Source of the DNA: Cladopsammia gracilis
Taxonomy: Eukaryota > Cnidaria > Anthozoa > Scleractinia > Dendrophylliidae
Reading direction: 5' to 3'
DNA length: 64,000 nt
NCBI GenBank assembly: GCA_022457155.1
Contig: JAJGOT010000047.1
Coordinates: forward strand, 969,001-1,033,000
A program made the translations under genes and the position numbers. The stretch's first letter is position 1. Each line of letters opens with the position of its first letter. Below the pieces are notes generated by a model. That model had not been told where the DNA came from. It worked only from the letters and a program-made list of their open reading frames with translations, and did not search any database. Shown piece by piece: positions 46,459 through 56,220 of the stretch.

Positions 46459-46600
46459 AGCTCAGTGGATAGAGCATTGCACTGGTATCACAAGGTCATG
46501 TTCGAATCCCGTTCAAGCCTGAATTTTTTTCAGGTTGCTTTTTCAACTGCTTAAGTTGAGAGCACACTGCGAGGATCACAAATCTCATTCATTACCTTTA
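46459..46600 (+). mobile_element. tRNA-derived SINE, lacking the first bases
   Basis: GCTCAGTGGATAGAGCATTG is the A-box region and GTTCGAATCCCG the B box. A body with CCTGAATTTTTTTCAGG and CTGCGAGGATCAC follows. The tRNA part lacks about seven 5' bases, and the preceding A-rich sequence is the tail of the LINE at 43286-46455. Confidence 0.65.
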
Positions 46601-46899
46601 CTAGGACACAGTAGACCTTTTGTTTCTACATTTTATTCATTTCTGCTTATTGATGAATACTACATTCGCTCGGAATTTCTTTCTCAAACTACTTCTACAA
46701 AAGAAAACTAAAGAGTGATTCCCATTTGCCATGCTTGAGCAGTTCCTTATTAGTTCAATGTTTTCGCCATTGCATTGGTCATTGTCCAGTCGACGGCGGG
46801 CAAAGCTTAACCCAGTTAAGACAGCGTAACATCTAGATCGTCAAGGCAAACATCAAATGTTAGTACCTGGGGTTTTGTATTGAGAGGAACAGTACAAAA

Positions 46900-47560
46900 T
46901 CACATGACATGTCAATTTTAAATATCACAAAGAGAGGACATTCGAACACTATATATACAAACAAAATGGTTGGCCCAACTCAGAAAACAAACATCAATTA
47001 ATATGTATTCGCGATCCGATCCTTGCCTTGTTTTTCTCAACGGTTGATATTTAGTGTACATTTGCAAAATCATACTAACTTTCAAAGCAACGACAACTGA
47101 CTTGATTTTAAATGACATGTTTCGACAATCTTTCGTCATCTTCAGTTTAAAATTTTAAGTTACAAAGTTAAATTTATACTAAGTAAATGAAAATGCTAAT
47201 GACAGAAAACACCTTTGACAAATAAATGAAAGAATGTGTGACAATATGTGATTAAAAAGAAAGTTTTAAATTAACATGATGCAACTGTTGGTTCAAAGAA
47301 GGTTGTTCCCATTTGATATGCAAAGCTTCCTTTATCTTAAGCTGAAAATTGGTGGAAGCATGACCTAAGATATTGAAACAATTGGGTGAACATAAACTGT
47401 GGCATTCTTTAGAGTCTTCCAGGTGTTTGAATACGTGAGAGGCCCTATCAGTGGATAAGTGCTCACGAACGCGTGTGGAAAAATGTCGGGTGGTTTCGCC
47501 GACGTAGCAGGCATTACAGCCCGCACACAAAAATTTGTAAACAAAGGTTAAAAAGAATTA
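46900..47560 (-). pseudogene. Penelope-like element fragment with GIY-YIG endonuclease
   Basis: From about 47560 leftwards the frame reads KFLCAGCNACYVGETTRHF, REHLSTDRASHVFKHL and QLKIKEALHIKWEQP, the GIY-YIG endonuclease at the C-terminus of Penelope-like reverse transcriptases, to a stop near 47252. The reverse-transcriptase part is missing. Downstream the minus strand reads GATGACGAAAGATTGTC then GAAACATGTC (about 47140-47112), a motif usual near the ends of such elements. Confidence 0.75.
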
Positions 47561-47695
47561 ATGTGGCGTCTTATTCTTACACCTTGAATAGGGTAACTCG
47601 AGCTCGATGGAACGGGAGGGATTGGGTACATGTTAGCACATTTCCCATAACATAACAAAAAAAGCGGCTCACAACAAACAATAAAGTTAGCTAGT

Positions 47696-47927
47696 AGTAG
47701 ACAAAAGTAAGAAGATGATAAAAGTACCGGAAATTTGCTGACAAAAAAGACACGTTTCGGGCGTCGCCCTTCTTTTGTGTAATTTGAAAAAATATCTGTT
47801 CTGACGTTTTGTTTGTTTTTGGCATATTTTCAAATTCCACTGATGAAGGGCTACGCCCGAAACATAGGGGATTTTTTTCTTATCAAATTTCTGGCACTTT
47901 TATCATCTCTTTACTTTGTCTACTATG
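47696..47927. repeat. Imperfect palindrome with Penelope-like end motifs
   Basis: The left arm has GTAGACAAAAGTAAGAAGAT and GTTTCGGGCGTCGCCCTT. The right arm has AAGGGCTACGCCCGAAAC and ATCTCTTTACTTTGTCTAC. Arms are about 80 bp with a few mismatches. The right arm reads CTGATGAAGGGCTACGCCCG then AAAC, which resembles the core of a hammerhead ribozyme. Confidence 0.75.
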
Positions 47928-47980
47928 TCTGACTAGTGCTACGCAGTTTTCGAACTTTTGTTCGCGTTCTTGCGTTAGAG

Positions 47981-49459
47981 TTAGCTACTGCTAGGTGTTG
48001 GCGTGATCGAAGCTTTGCTTGACTGATTCTCGATTACCTCTTTAAACTGGTTTGGGAACCATGTAGCATCATCTGCAGGACTAAAGAGTACATGTCTTCG
48101 GTTGTTGGGATCATAGGTCAATTTAATTTCTCTAGGCAAAGGTGTGTCCTTTCGTAGATGCCACAGCTTATCGGAAATATTTGAACCAAACTGTCCTCCG
48201 AAATCGTCTGCTGAGATGAATGTGCTCCAACCTAACAGGAAAACGTTTTAGGGCGATTAACAGTGTTTGAAGCCGTTAAACGCGTACTGTGATTTTCCAA
48301 TAATTTATTTAAGGGTCAGACTCTTTTTGATGTCAGCGGACATTATGGCAAATGTGAAAGTCTAGGAATGAGTGAAAAACACTCCAAGAATTCAAGGGCC
48401 ATCATTCTAGTTTATAACTTCATTCATATTTAACGGAAAGGTTGATTTCTTTTGAATTAGTAAATATGTGCTCTCAAAACCCACTGATCCATCCATAGAC
48501 CTCCAGCTTCCCCCCCCCCCCCCCCCAATCCCCCCCCCCCCCCAAGAAAAACACTAGTTTTGATCTAAAGTTAAACAACTCGGTATATTTCAAGCGTATT
48601 AAATTTTCAGTTGTTAAGGGTGCGGGATAAAGAGAAAACGATGTAATGGGGAACTTTTACATTCATTCAGCTTTTTACATTAAAACAGAAAGATACCACC
48701 TGCATATACATTAGCTGCTGTGTCTAAGGGCATATACCCAAAACTATCTCCAGATTGTACGTTCGGCAAGCCAACTACTTTGAAAATGACATTGAATCTT
48801 CACAGGAATGCTACTGTAACATATAAGCTGCTGTCCGGCACTATACGAACATAGTGTTATTGAAGAGCGTCCAAGCATACAACTTGGATTATCTGAATTG
48901 TAATGTAAATACTACTGAGTGAAACGTACTTTCTGCATAGTTTTAGTGGAATATAATTCACGAAACGGAAGAGAAAATATAGATCATAAACAAATTCAGT
49001 ATAGCGGACCTTGGGAAGGGCCCCCCTTATCTTGGCCCTTAACTTAGCTAATTTATTCACCTCCCCCCGCCACTGAAAATGGCGGTTAAATCCAAACACA
49101 ACACAAAAGCAAGATGTAACCTACTGCACTAGACTGAAAGACACTTGCATGGTACCTCAGCTCATAAAGGAATAGTATAGTTAACTGTTACCTGTATTCT
49201 CTCTCAAAATTATCTTCTTTTTTTCATTTACAAGAAAGTCTGCCACACGCTTCCTCTTTTTACTTTTACGCAAATAATCACTGTAATCAAAACCGCGTTT
49301 CATATAAAAATCGCCTTCTTTCGCGGTGGCATCTTCAAGAGGCTCTTGCAAACCTCCTTTCCTGACCACAGTACATGCTGTCTTATATTGGTAAGACAAA
49401 GTGAATTCATCCGGATCATCAGATGACAATACAACGTAGGGCTCCGCTGCTTCACTCAT
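47981..49459 (-). CDS. Predicted ADP-ribosyltransferase-like protein, Tse2 type (three exons)
   Basis: Exons 49459-49192, 48777-48700 and 48231-47981 have GT donors and AG acceptors and join in phase 1 twice, giving 198 residues and a TAA stop. The N-terminal third is acidic (VVLSSDDPDEF), followed by a very basic stretch (LRKSKKRKRVADF) that could be a nuclear signal. The second half has SFGYMPLDTAANVYAGWSTF, DKLWHLRKDTPLPREIKL, RRHVLFSPAD and FPNQFKEVI. This order (Tyr-x-Pro ... Gly-x-Ser-x-Phe ... Trp-x-Leu ... Thr-Pro-Leu-Pro ... His-Val-x-x-Ser-Pro ... Phe) follows the Tse2-like ADP-ribosyltransferase fold known from bacterial type VI effectors and relatives in some eukaryotes. Activity and target are unknown, and no immunity partner was seen. 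The acceptor of exon 2 could also be three bases later. The exon chain is well supported; the family call is inference from pattern. Confidence 0.65.
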
Positions 49460-49558
49460 GATGAGAAGAAACGAATAGACTATAAGTTCAGTTGAATGTT
49501 GCTAAAATGTTTTTTGAAGCTCCTTCCGTTGATCTTTATTAAGTCTTGTCTGTGTGTA

Positions 49559-51420
49559 GAAAATTTATCAAAAGTAATTAACCATATAATTGTTTTGTTA
49601 TCAAAGCATGCATTGTATTAGTATCCTAATGAAATATGCATGTGAGTTTTCTGCTCTGGAGCTGATAACATTAGTTATGAAATCTTAGCTTCAGCAACCT
49701 GTGCTATCCATTTCTCTATAAAAATAGAAGTAATCAAAGGTACTACACCTAGAGAAGACTGCGTTTATACCCAAATGAGAAATACAACCAAGGTAATCAA
49801 CATTTTTATAAAGAATAAATAAACTTAAAAACAGACTCTATCGAAAATACCAAGGACGCTCAAACAAAAACTTTGTTTAATGTTTTATGAAATCCTAGCT
49901 GGGTAGAAAAAGCAGGAATTCTAGTCAGGCACAGAGGACTGGATAGATGGCTTGATGGTTAACGTATATGTCCCTTTTTCCTGAAGAAATGTACAAACTT
50001 TTTCTCTTATTCTTTGTGTTTGTGAGGTGAAATATCCGTAATCAGTGTCTGAATCAGGATTCGACATTTAATTGTATTGGTATTAAAAATTAAAAAAAGT
50101 AAAATAACTGATTTTAGCCCCATCAGTAAGTTGACAAAAATCATTTTAATTAGCTAATTCAAACAAGTTATTTGTTTCCTGGTTACTATGAAAACACTGA
50201 AAACATGAATGCCTACATTGTTAGCGCGCTTGAAATTAAATGTTAACTTTAGCAGCTGCTGCATGCTTTCCGGCGAGTGGGAGAAGGGAGAGGGGAGGAT
50301 GAAAGGCAGTTACTCAGAGTAAATGGAAGTTCTATTTTATTACCTAAATAAAACAGCGAAGTACTTGCTGGACAAAACGTAGCTAACGAAAGTACCGCAC
50401 GCTTTCCGTACCGAACACGATTACATGATTTACATCTCAGTCTAAAATTCACTTCGCAAACCAAACAAAAATGTCAGCAACAACACGAAAACCCGTCTTC
50501 CCAAACAAAAAAGTTCTCAATTATCAAACTTCTTCCCCAGTGCATAACAATTATTTAACTTACACTCCAATTTCCCCCTCCCCCAGCCCCAACCTCCTTC
50601 TTTTTGTTTCGTCTTGCTTTTGTGTAGAAAATTAATTAAAATTAATTAACCATAATTGTTTTGGCATCGAAGCATGAATAGGAGAAATTAAAGTACTGCA
50701 CCTAGAATAGACTACATTTATACCTAGTAAATAAAAAATACAACCAAGGTCATCAACATGTTTAACATTAAATAAAAAATCCCAACTGAACACAAAATGG
50801 AATCTTAGCCAGGCACAAAGGACTGGATAGATGGCTTGCTGGTTAACGTATATGTCATTTTTTTCCTGAAGAATCTCGCATACTTTTTCTCTTACTCTTT
50901 TTTTTATGGAGTACGTGTGCTCGTGAGGTGACATATCCGTTGTCAGTGTCTGAACCAGCAGCCGACATCAATATCTTTAAACGTTATTAAGCCCCCACCA
51001 GTAATTTAACACAAATCATTTTAGTTAGCTAATTCAAACAAGTTATATGTTTCCTGGTTACTGTGAAAACATGAATACTTTTTTGTTAGCGCGCTTGAAA
51101 TTAAATGTTAGCAGCTGCTGCATGTTTTCTGGCACGAGGGGGAGCTACTCTAAGTAAGTAAAAGGAAATTCTATTTTATTACCCAGCGAAAGTACCGCAC
51201 GTTTTAAACACCGAACACCACTACAATTCTCATCGCAAAACAGAGAAAAATATCAGCAACAACAAGAAACTCTTTTTTCCCGCCAAAAATATATTCCAAA
51301 TTGTTAATTCCCCAGTTCAGAACAATGTTTGCAACATTGTATGCTTGTAGCACAGCAATTCCCCCCCCCCCCCCCCCCACCCCCACTGTTCGTCTGCAAT
51401 GAGAAAAATATTTTTCTAAC
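49559..51420 (-). pseudogene. Tandem duplication with relics of a similar first exon
   Basis: The block from about 49559 to 50500 is repeated, diverged, at 50628-51420 (shared words CTGGATAGATGGCTTG, GGTTAACGTATATGTC, AGCAGCTGCTGCATG). Each copy holds a minus-strand ATG near the same place: about 50067 (MSNPDSDTDYGYFTSQTQRI) and about 50966 (MSAAGSDTDNGYVTS ... KKKSKRKSMRD). Both recall exon 1 of the neighbouring gene (short acidic start, Tyr, then a Lys/Arg-rich stretch), but stop within 50 codons. I read them as dead copies of that exon; the similarity is weak. Confidence 0.4.
51361..51379. repeat. Poly-C tract
   Basis: A run of C followed by ACCCCCAC at the end of the second duplicate. 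A comparable run lies at 48511-48542. Confidence 0.9.
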
Positions 51421-51599
51421 ATAATACAATTGAAGCGGTTTTGTAATTACGATGTCAACTTTAATAATGATTGAGTGAATTGACTTATTGATCTATCCTT
51501 ATCAAAACAAAACAATAGAATTTTCGTGATGCTGCACACTATTGTTTAGAAACCTCAAGGAGCTCTTGCAAGCCTATTCATACTCATGTAATATTCATT

Positions 51600-51800
51600 A
51601 ACCCGCGCAATGACGTAATTGGCATTATATAAGGTAGAATAATATATGCAAATGTGTCAGTTCGCAAAGATTTCCATGAAGGAACGTCATGCAGAGTGAT
51701 TCTGCTTCAGCACGGCCTGCTCCTGTTGTGGCCATAGAATTACCACAGCAGGCCGTGCTCCTTCTTCAACCACAAATGCAAGCTTCTTCAAACTAAGTTC
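51600..51800 (+). promoter_or_regulatory. Promoter-like stretch before a 35-codon frame
   Basis: GGCATTATATAAGGTAGA has a TATA-like core near 51625, and a short frame starts at the ATG near 51690 and ends at a TAA near 51795 (MQSDSASARPAPVVAIELPQ...). Inside it GCACGGCCTGCT and AGCAGGCCGTGC form a hairpin. No product is recognised and no exon was found to follow. Confidence 0.2.
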
Positions 51801-52062
51801 TTGGTTTTAGTAGCGCTTCTATGAGTGCGTCAGTCGCGGAACAAGTACATTCGCCGAGCCAGGTGGCGGGGCTCCGAGTTCATCGTTCACCAAAGCGGAG
51901 CAGTTACAGGTTCGCTTCTTGGTTTTGTGTATTTTAGCGTTATTTCGGGAATAGCTATGGTTTGGTTCGTTGGGGCGAGCGGGATATTTATTTCTCCGGT
52001 TTCCGTTTCAATTTTTCTTTCGGACCCTTGTTTGTTGTAGTTTAGGGGGCGTTTTTATCTCG

Positions 52063-52082
52063 TTAATGCGCATGCGCATTAA
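52063..52082. repeat. Perfect 20-bp palindrome
   Basis: TTAATGCGCATGCGCATTAA is self-complementary. It may be a small regulatory dyad or the centre of an old inverted repeat. Confidence 0.8.
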
Positions 52083-52099
52083 GCGAGATTTCGGAGTCA

Positions 52100-53600
52100 G
52101 TCACGAAAAAAGGGACAAAAGTTGCTAACAAAATTTTGTGGACTTTTGTCCGGGGGGGTTTCTTCCTTCTTCTTTATAGAAGCTATATTAGGGCATTGAA
52201 GATATGGTTGGTTAAACCGGTTAGGATTTCAAGAAGGGCGTCACATACGGCACCTAAAATTTTTGGGGAGCACCCCCGGACCTATTGTTAATTTCCCTTG
52301 GGTATTGGGATGTCAGAACTTGTCATGAACTTGTCATATCTCACATTACGTTACCGCAAAGGTATTAGTCCTTCTTAAATTTCGATATCTCACGTTACCT
52401 ATCAGTTTCAATCATTTGTCGTAAAGTTAAAAGGGTAAAAATAGGTCAAATGCGTTTTCTTGGGAAACGTAGTTTGAGAATTTCACGGTGTATTTTACTA
52501 ATGGAGACGTTTTAAGAAAGTTAAATGGGACAGGAAAGTTTGTGTTTTAATATGAGCGGTATGGCAGAGCAAAATAGCATGAACTTTGCGTTTTTTTCTA
52601 TTCATTGCTATTACGGTTTGATTGTGCAATAGTATGGGAAAGACGTCATAGTTTTGTTAATTTGTCCGACTGAATTTGTTTTGCGGGAGGAAATTTTTGC
52701 GGGTTCCGGAGACAGCTAAAATTTCTGCTGGAAGGAAATGTTTGCAGATTTCTGGTCAAGTATAAATAAAATCCAAGGCATCGGTATTAAACTGCAATTT
52801 TACTTCCTGACCGGAGGTTTGTATAATTCCTATAGTTATGGTTGCTGTTCTGGCGCCAATATGAACATAAACAACGAGAAAACTAGTGAGTGAATTATTG
52901 TACGTTGTTGTAAAAACGTAACAGTATTATGATAACAGTCTCTGGTTCTTTTGAGGACATGTCTGGAGTTGAATCGGGAATACAAATGACTGTTGTGTCG
53001 GTCACCTCGGAGTTATGAGAGCTCACTGTTATATGAGAGTTATGAGTTATGAGAGTTCACTGTTAAAAAGTTCCTATGGATCAATTCAGCTTGGTTTATA
53101 CTCCGCATTCAGCTGTGAAAGGTTTTGCTTAGTATGAAATTCGCTTTTATTATAAGCTTTTGTGCTATTCATCGAAATTTAATCTTCTAAAAGTCAACAG
53201 GGTTTTGTTTTTGACAATCAAACTTAATTGTTTTAACCTCTTAGAAAAGCATTCAATTACTGTACCAGGTCGTGCTTTCATTCATACTAAAATGTACTAC
53301 CTTCTGAACAATAGTTTACCTTGAGTTAATTTATCGTTCTTAATTAGGTTCGTTCCACTATTCAAGTTGACACCTTGTTAGTAAATTTATCATGTCTAGC
53401 TGATTTTTCACGTATCAAGCTGTACACACAATAGTTGTTATTACTGTTCTAAATTAGTCTCATCCGGCACTCGCGGTGTTTTTTCAGTTTTATTTAACTA
53501 ATCAACGACTTGGCAAGTAATGGTGTCATTTTGTTTTTTCAGTATGAATAGTTTAGCTGACTCATCGAAGTTAAATTTAGTAGCTTTTGTTGTAGGTGAA
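52100..53600. other. No gene recognised
   Basis: AT-rich spacer with a short direct repeat of GTTATGAGAGTTCACTGTTA near 53035-53065; nothing else supported. Confidence 0.5.
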
Positions 53601-53613
53601 TAACTCGATAATG

Positions 53614-54234
53614 CCCGGCATAGTAAATCGAACGTTCGGAAATCGAACTCAATCGAACTCAATCGAACTCAATCCGTGGATTGAGTTCGATTGAGTTCGG
53701 CAATCGAACGAAATCGAACACCGGACTTTCAGTGAGTTCGATTTCCGAACAAATCGAATTCAATCGAACTCAATCGAACTCAATCCATCTGATTGTGTTC
53801 GACTGAGTTCGGAAAACCGAACTCAATCGAACACAATTAAATGGATTGGGTTACTTTTATTCAAAAATACAATGACGTCAAAGCGGTATTCCCGGTAGCC
53901 TTTTACAACGCATTTGAAGATTACAATCCACAGCGCATCTGAAGCCATTTCTGCGGAATTTCTTTGTTTACGAAAAACACGTGCGCTACACTCCGGGATG
54001 AAGTAACTCGAGCTTCCAAGATCTGGTTATGGATTTTCAACGCCTGTTTTACACAAATCACGACTTCGAAAATTGAACGTTCGATTGGGTTCGATTGATT
54101 TTTTTTCTTTTCGGTGAGTTCGATTTCGTTCGATTGCCGAACTCAGTCGAACTCAATCCATGAATTGAGTTCGATGGAGTTCGATTGAGTTCGATTGAAA
54201 TTAAGTTCGATTGGGTTCGATTTACTATGCCGGG
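53614..54234. mobile_element. MITE built of ATCGAACTCA repeats (621 bp)
   Basis: Termini CCCGGCATAGTAAATCGAAC and GTTCGATTTACTATGCCGGG are perfect inverted repeats flanked by ATAATG (53608-53613 and 54235-54240). Next to each terminus, ATCGAACTCA or its complement is repeated many times. A unique 200-bp core lies between (53830-54060). No protein. Confidence 0.88.
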
Positions 54235-54559
54235 ATAATGGTACATCGCTAGTACGTGCCGTACAAGTTATTTGCCGACCTTGCAAATCTATTGATACGA
54301 CACCATTACGTGCTTAAAACGCCGCTTGCTGATTTGGCTTTTCTGCTACTTCTTTGTTTTAGGGTTTTCAAATGTAGATTACTATAAACAGTGCATACAT
54401 TAAAGTAACGCATATAAGATGAGTACATATGAATAAATTATCACTTTGGCTCAACTGCAGTGCGGCGTGGTTGTGCGCTGACGCGTCGAAGGATTTCTTT
54501 TGCCTCTTCGTTCCCCTCTTCTATTTTCTGATAGCAGACGTATAATATCCAGTACCTGG

Positions 54560-54850
54560 ACGAGGAGGTCAAGGAGTTCATCATGCAGTGGGACAAGCAG
54601 TTCAGGGAGTTCAGTCAGCCGCGGAACAAGAACCTCGAGGAATTCAACCAGCCGTGGGACATGCGGCTCAGGTTGTTCAACCAGCCGTGAGACAGAGACC
54701 TCAAAGAGTTCTACCAGCCGCGGAACAAGGAGTTCAAGGTGTTCATCCTGTTGCAGGAAATGCAGCTCAGAGAGTTCAACCAGACGCGGGACAAGGAGTT
54801 CAACCAGCATCGGGACAAGGAGTCCAACATGCAGCGGGACAAGCTTAACA
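54560..54850 (+). repeat. Degenerate tandem repeat with open frames
   Basis: Units of about 36-40 bases around GAGTTCAACCAGCCGCGGGA recur about seven times. Frames are open on both strands (Gln/Val/Ala-rich on the plus, Leu-rich on the minus). A plus frame before it reads YLDEEVKEFIMQWDKQFREF, which looks protein-like, so a repeat-containing exon is possible; no clear splice sites were found. Confidence 0.45.
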
Positions 54851-55396
54851 GGGAGAGCTAGAGATAAGTATATCTGTTTTCTCTTTTAAAGATATGTGTG
54901 GATATGAACTGTGCGCGGGGGAAAGGGCCGCAACCTCCTTTTCTGTGTATTTTACTTTACTTATTGCGTTGTACAAGTTTACTTGTTTTGGTTCCATGCT
55001 TCATTTGTTTTGCATTTCAATCAATGTGTTAGCTTATTAATTCATCGGGTACCTCAAGTGTGCTACGAGCCTTTCTGCACGAGCGGTCTACATTCAATAC
55101 AGTCTGGGATACTTATTTAAATGTTCACGTAATGTTCGGCGGTGTACACATTTTTTAGCTGCCTTTTATCATCGCAAGGCACCTCTGTCAGTTGTAGGTT
55201 TGGTATGTGTAATTAACATGGATGGAATACTTCATAATGTTGCGAATACAATGGATGAATGTGTCAGCAAGCAGCTCGGCGACTCTGCATGGCTATTTGT
55301 TTTTGGAGTTAGGAGTAGAGTGGAACAGGTGAGTTCACCGCCGCTATGTGTTTTACACCACTAAAGCAGAGTGTAGTCAAAACAAATCAAGTAAAA

Positions 55397-56220
55397 TGGG
55401 GTGAGAGTTCACCAAAGAAAAGAGAAAAAATGGGGTGAGAGGTCACCAAGGAAAAGAAAAAAAAAGAATGGGGTGAGAGGTCACCAAGGAAAAGAAAAAA
55501 AAGAATGGGGTGAGAGGTCATCAAGGAAAAGAGTAAAAAAAATGGGTTGAGGGGTCACCAAAGAAAAGAAAAAAATGGGGTGAGAGTTCACCAAAGAAAA
55601 GAGAAAAAAAATGGGGTGAGAGGTCACCAAGGAAAAGAGAAAAAAATGGGGTGAGTGTTCACCAAAGAAAAGAGTAAAAAAAATGGGGTGAGAGGTCACC
55701 AAAGAAAAGAAAAAAAAAATGGGGTGAGAGTTCACCAAGAAAAATAAAAAAATGGGTGAGAGTTCACCAAAGAAAAGGAAAAAAAAAGAAATGGGGTGAG
55801 ACGTCACCAAAGAAAGAAAAAAAATGGGGTGAGAGTTCACCAAGAAAAAAAAAAATGGGATGAGAGTTCATCAAAGGAATAACAAATGTGGGTGAGAGTT
55901 CACCAAAGAAAGAAAAGGAATGGGGTGAGTGTTCACCAAGGAAACGAAAGGAAAAAATGGGGTGAGAGTTCACCAAGGGAACAAAAATGGAGTGAGAGTT
56001 CACCAAAGGAATAACAAATGCGGGTGAGAGTTCACCAAGGGAAAGAGGAAAAAAATTGGGTGAGACTTAACCAAAGACAAGAGGAGGAATGGGGTGAGAG
56101 TTCACCAGGGGAAAGAAGAGGAATGGGGTGAGAGTTCACCATGGAAAAGAGAAAAAGAAATGGTGTGAGAGTTCACCAAACAAACAAACAAACAAACAAA
56201 ACAAATGGGGGCGAGACAGC
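55397..56220. repeat. Purine-rich minisatellite, about 22 copies
   Basis: Units of about 33-40 bases have the form GGGGTGAGAGTTCACCAA then GAAAAGAGAAAAAA of variable length. The core GGTGAGAGTTCACC is a short dyad. Length varies in the A-runs, as expected from slippage. The frames seen on the minus strand are products of the repeat. Confidence 0.93.

Noticed and set aside
55481..56006. Phe/Pro/His-rich frames on the minus strand
   Set aside because: Translation of the purine-rich minisatellite.
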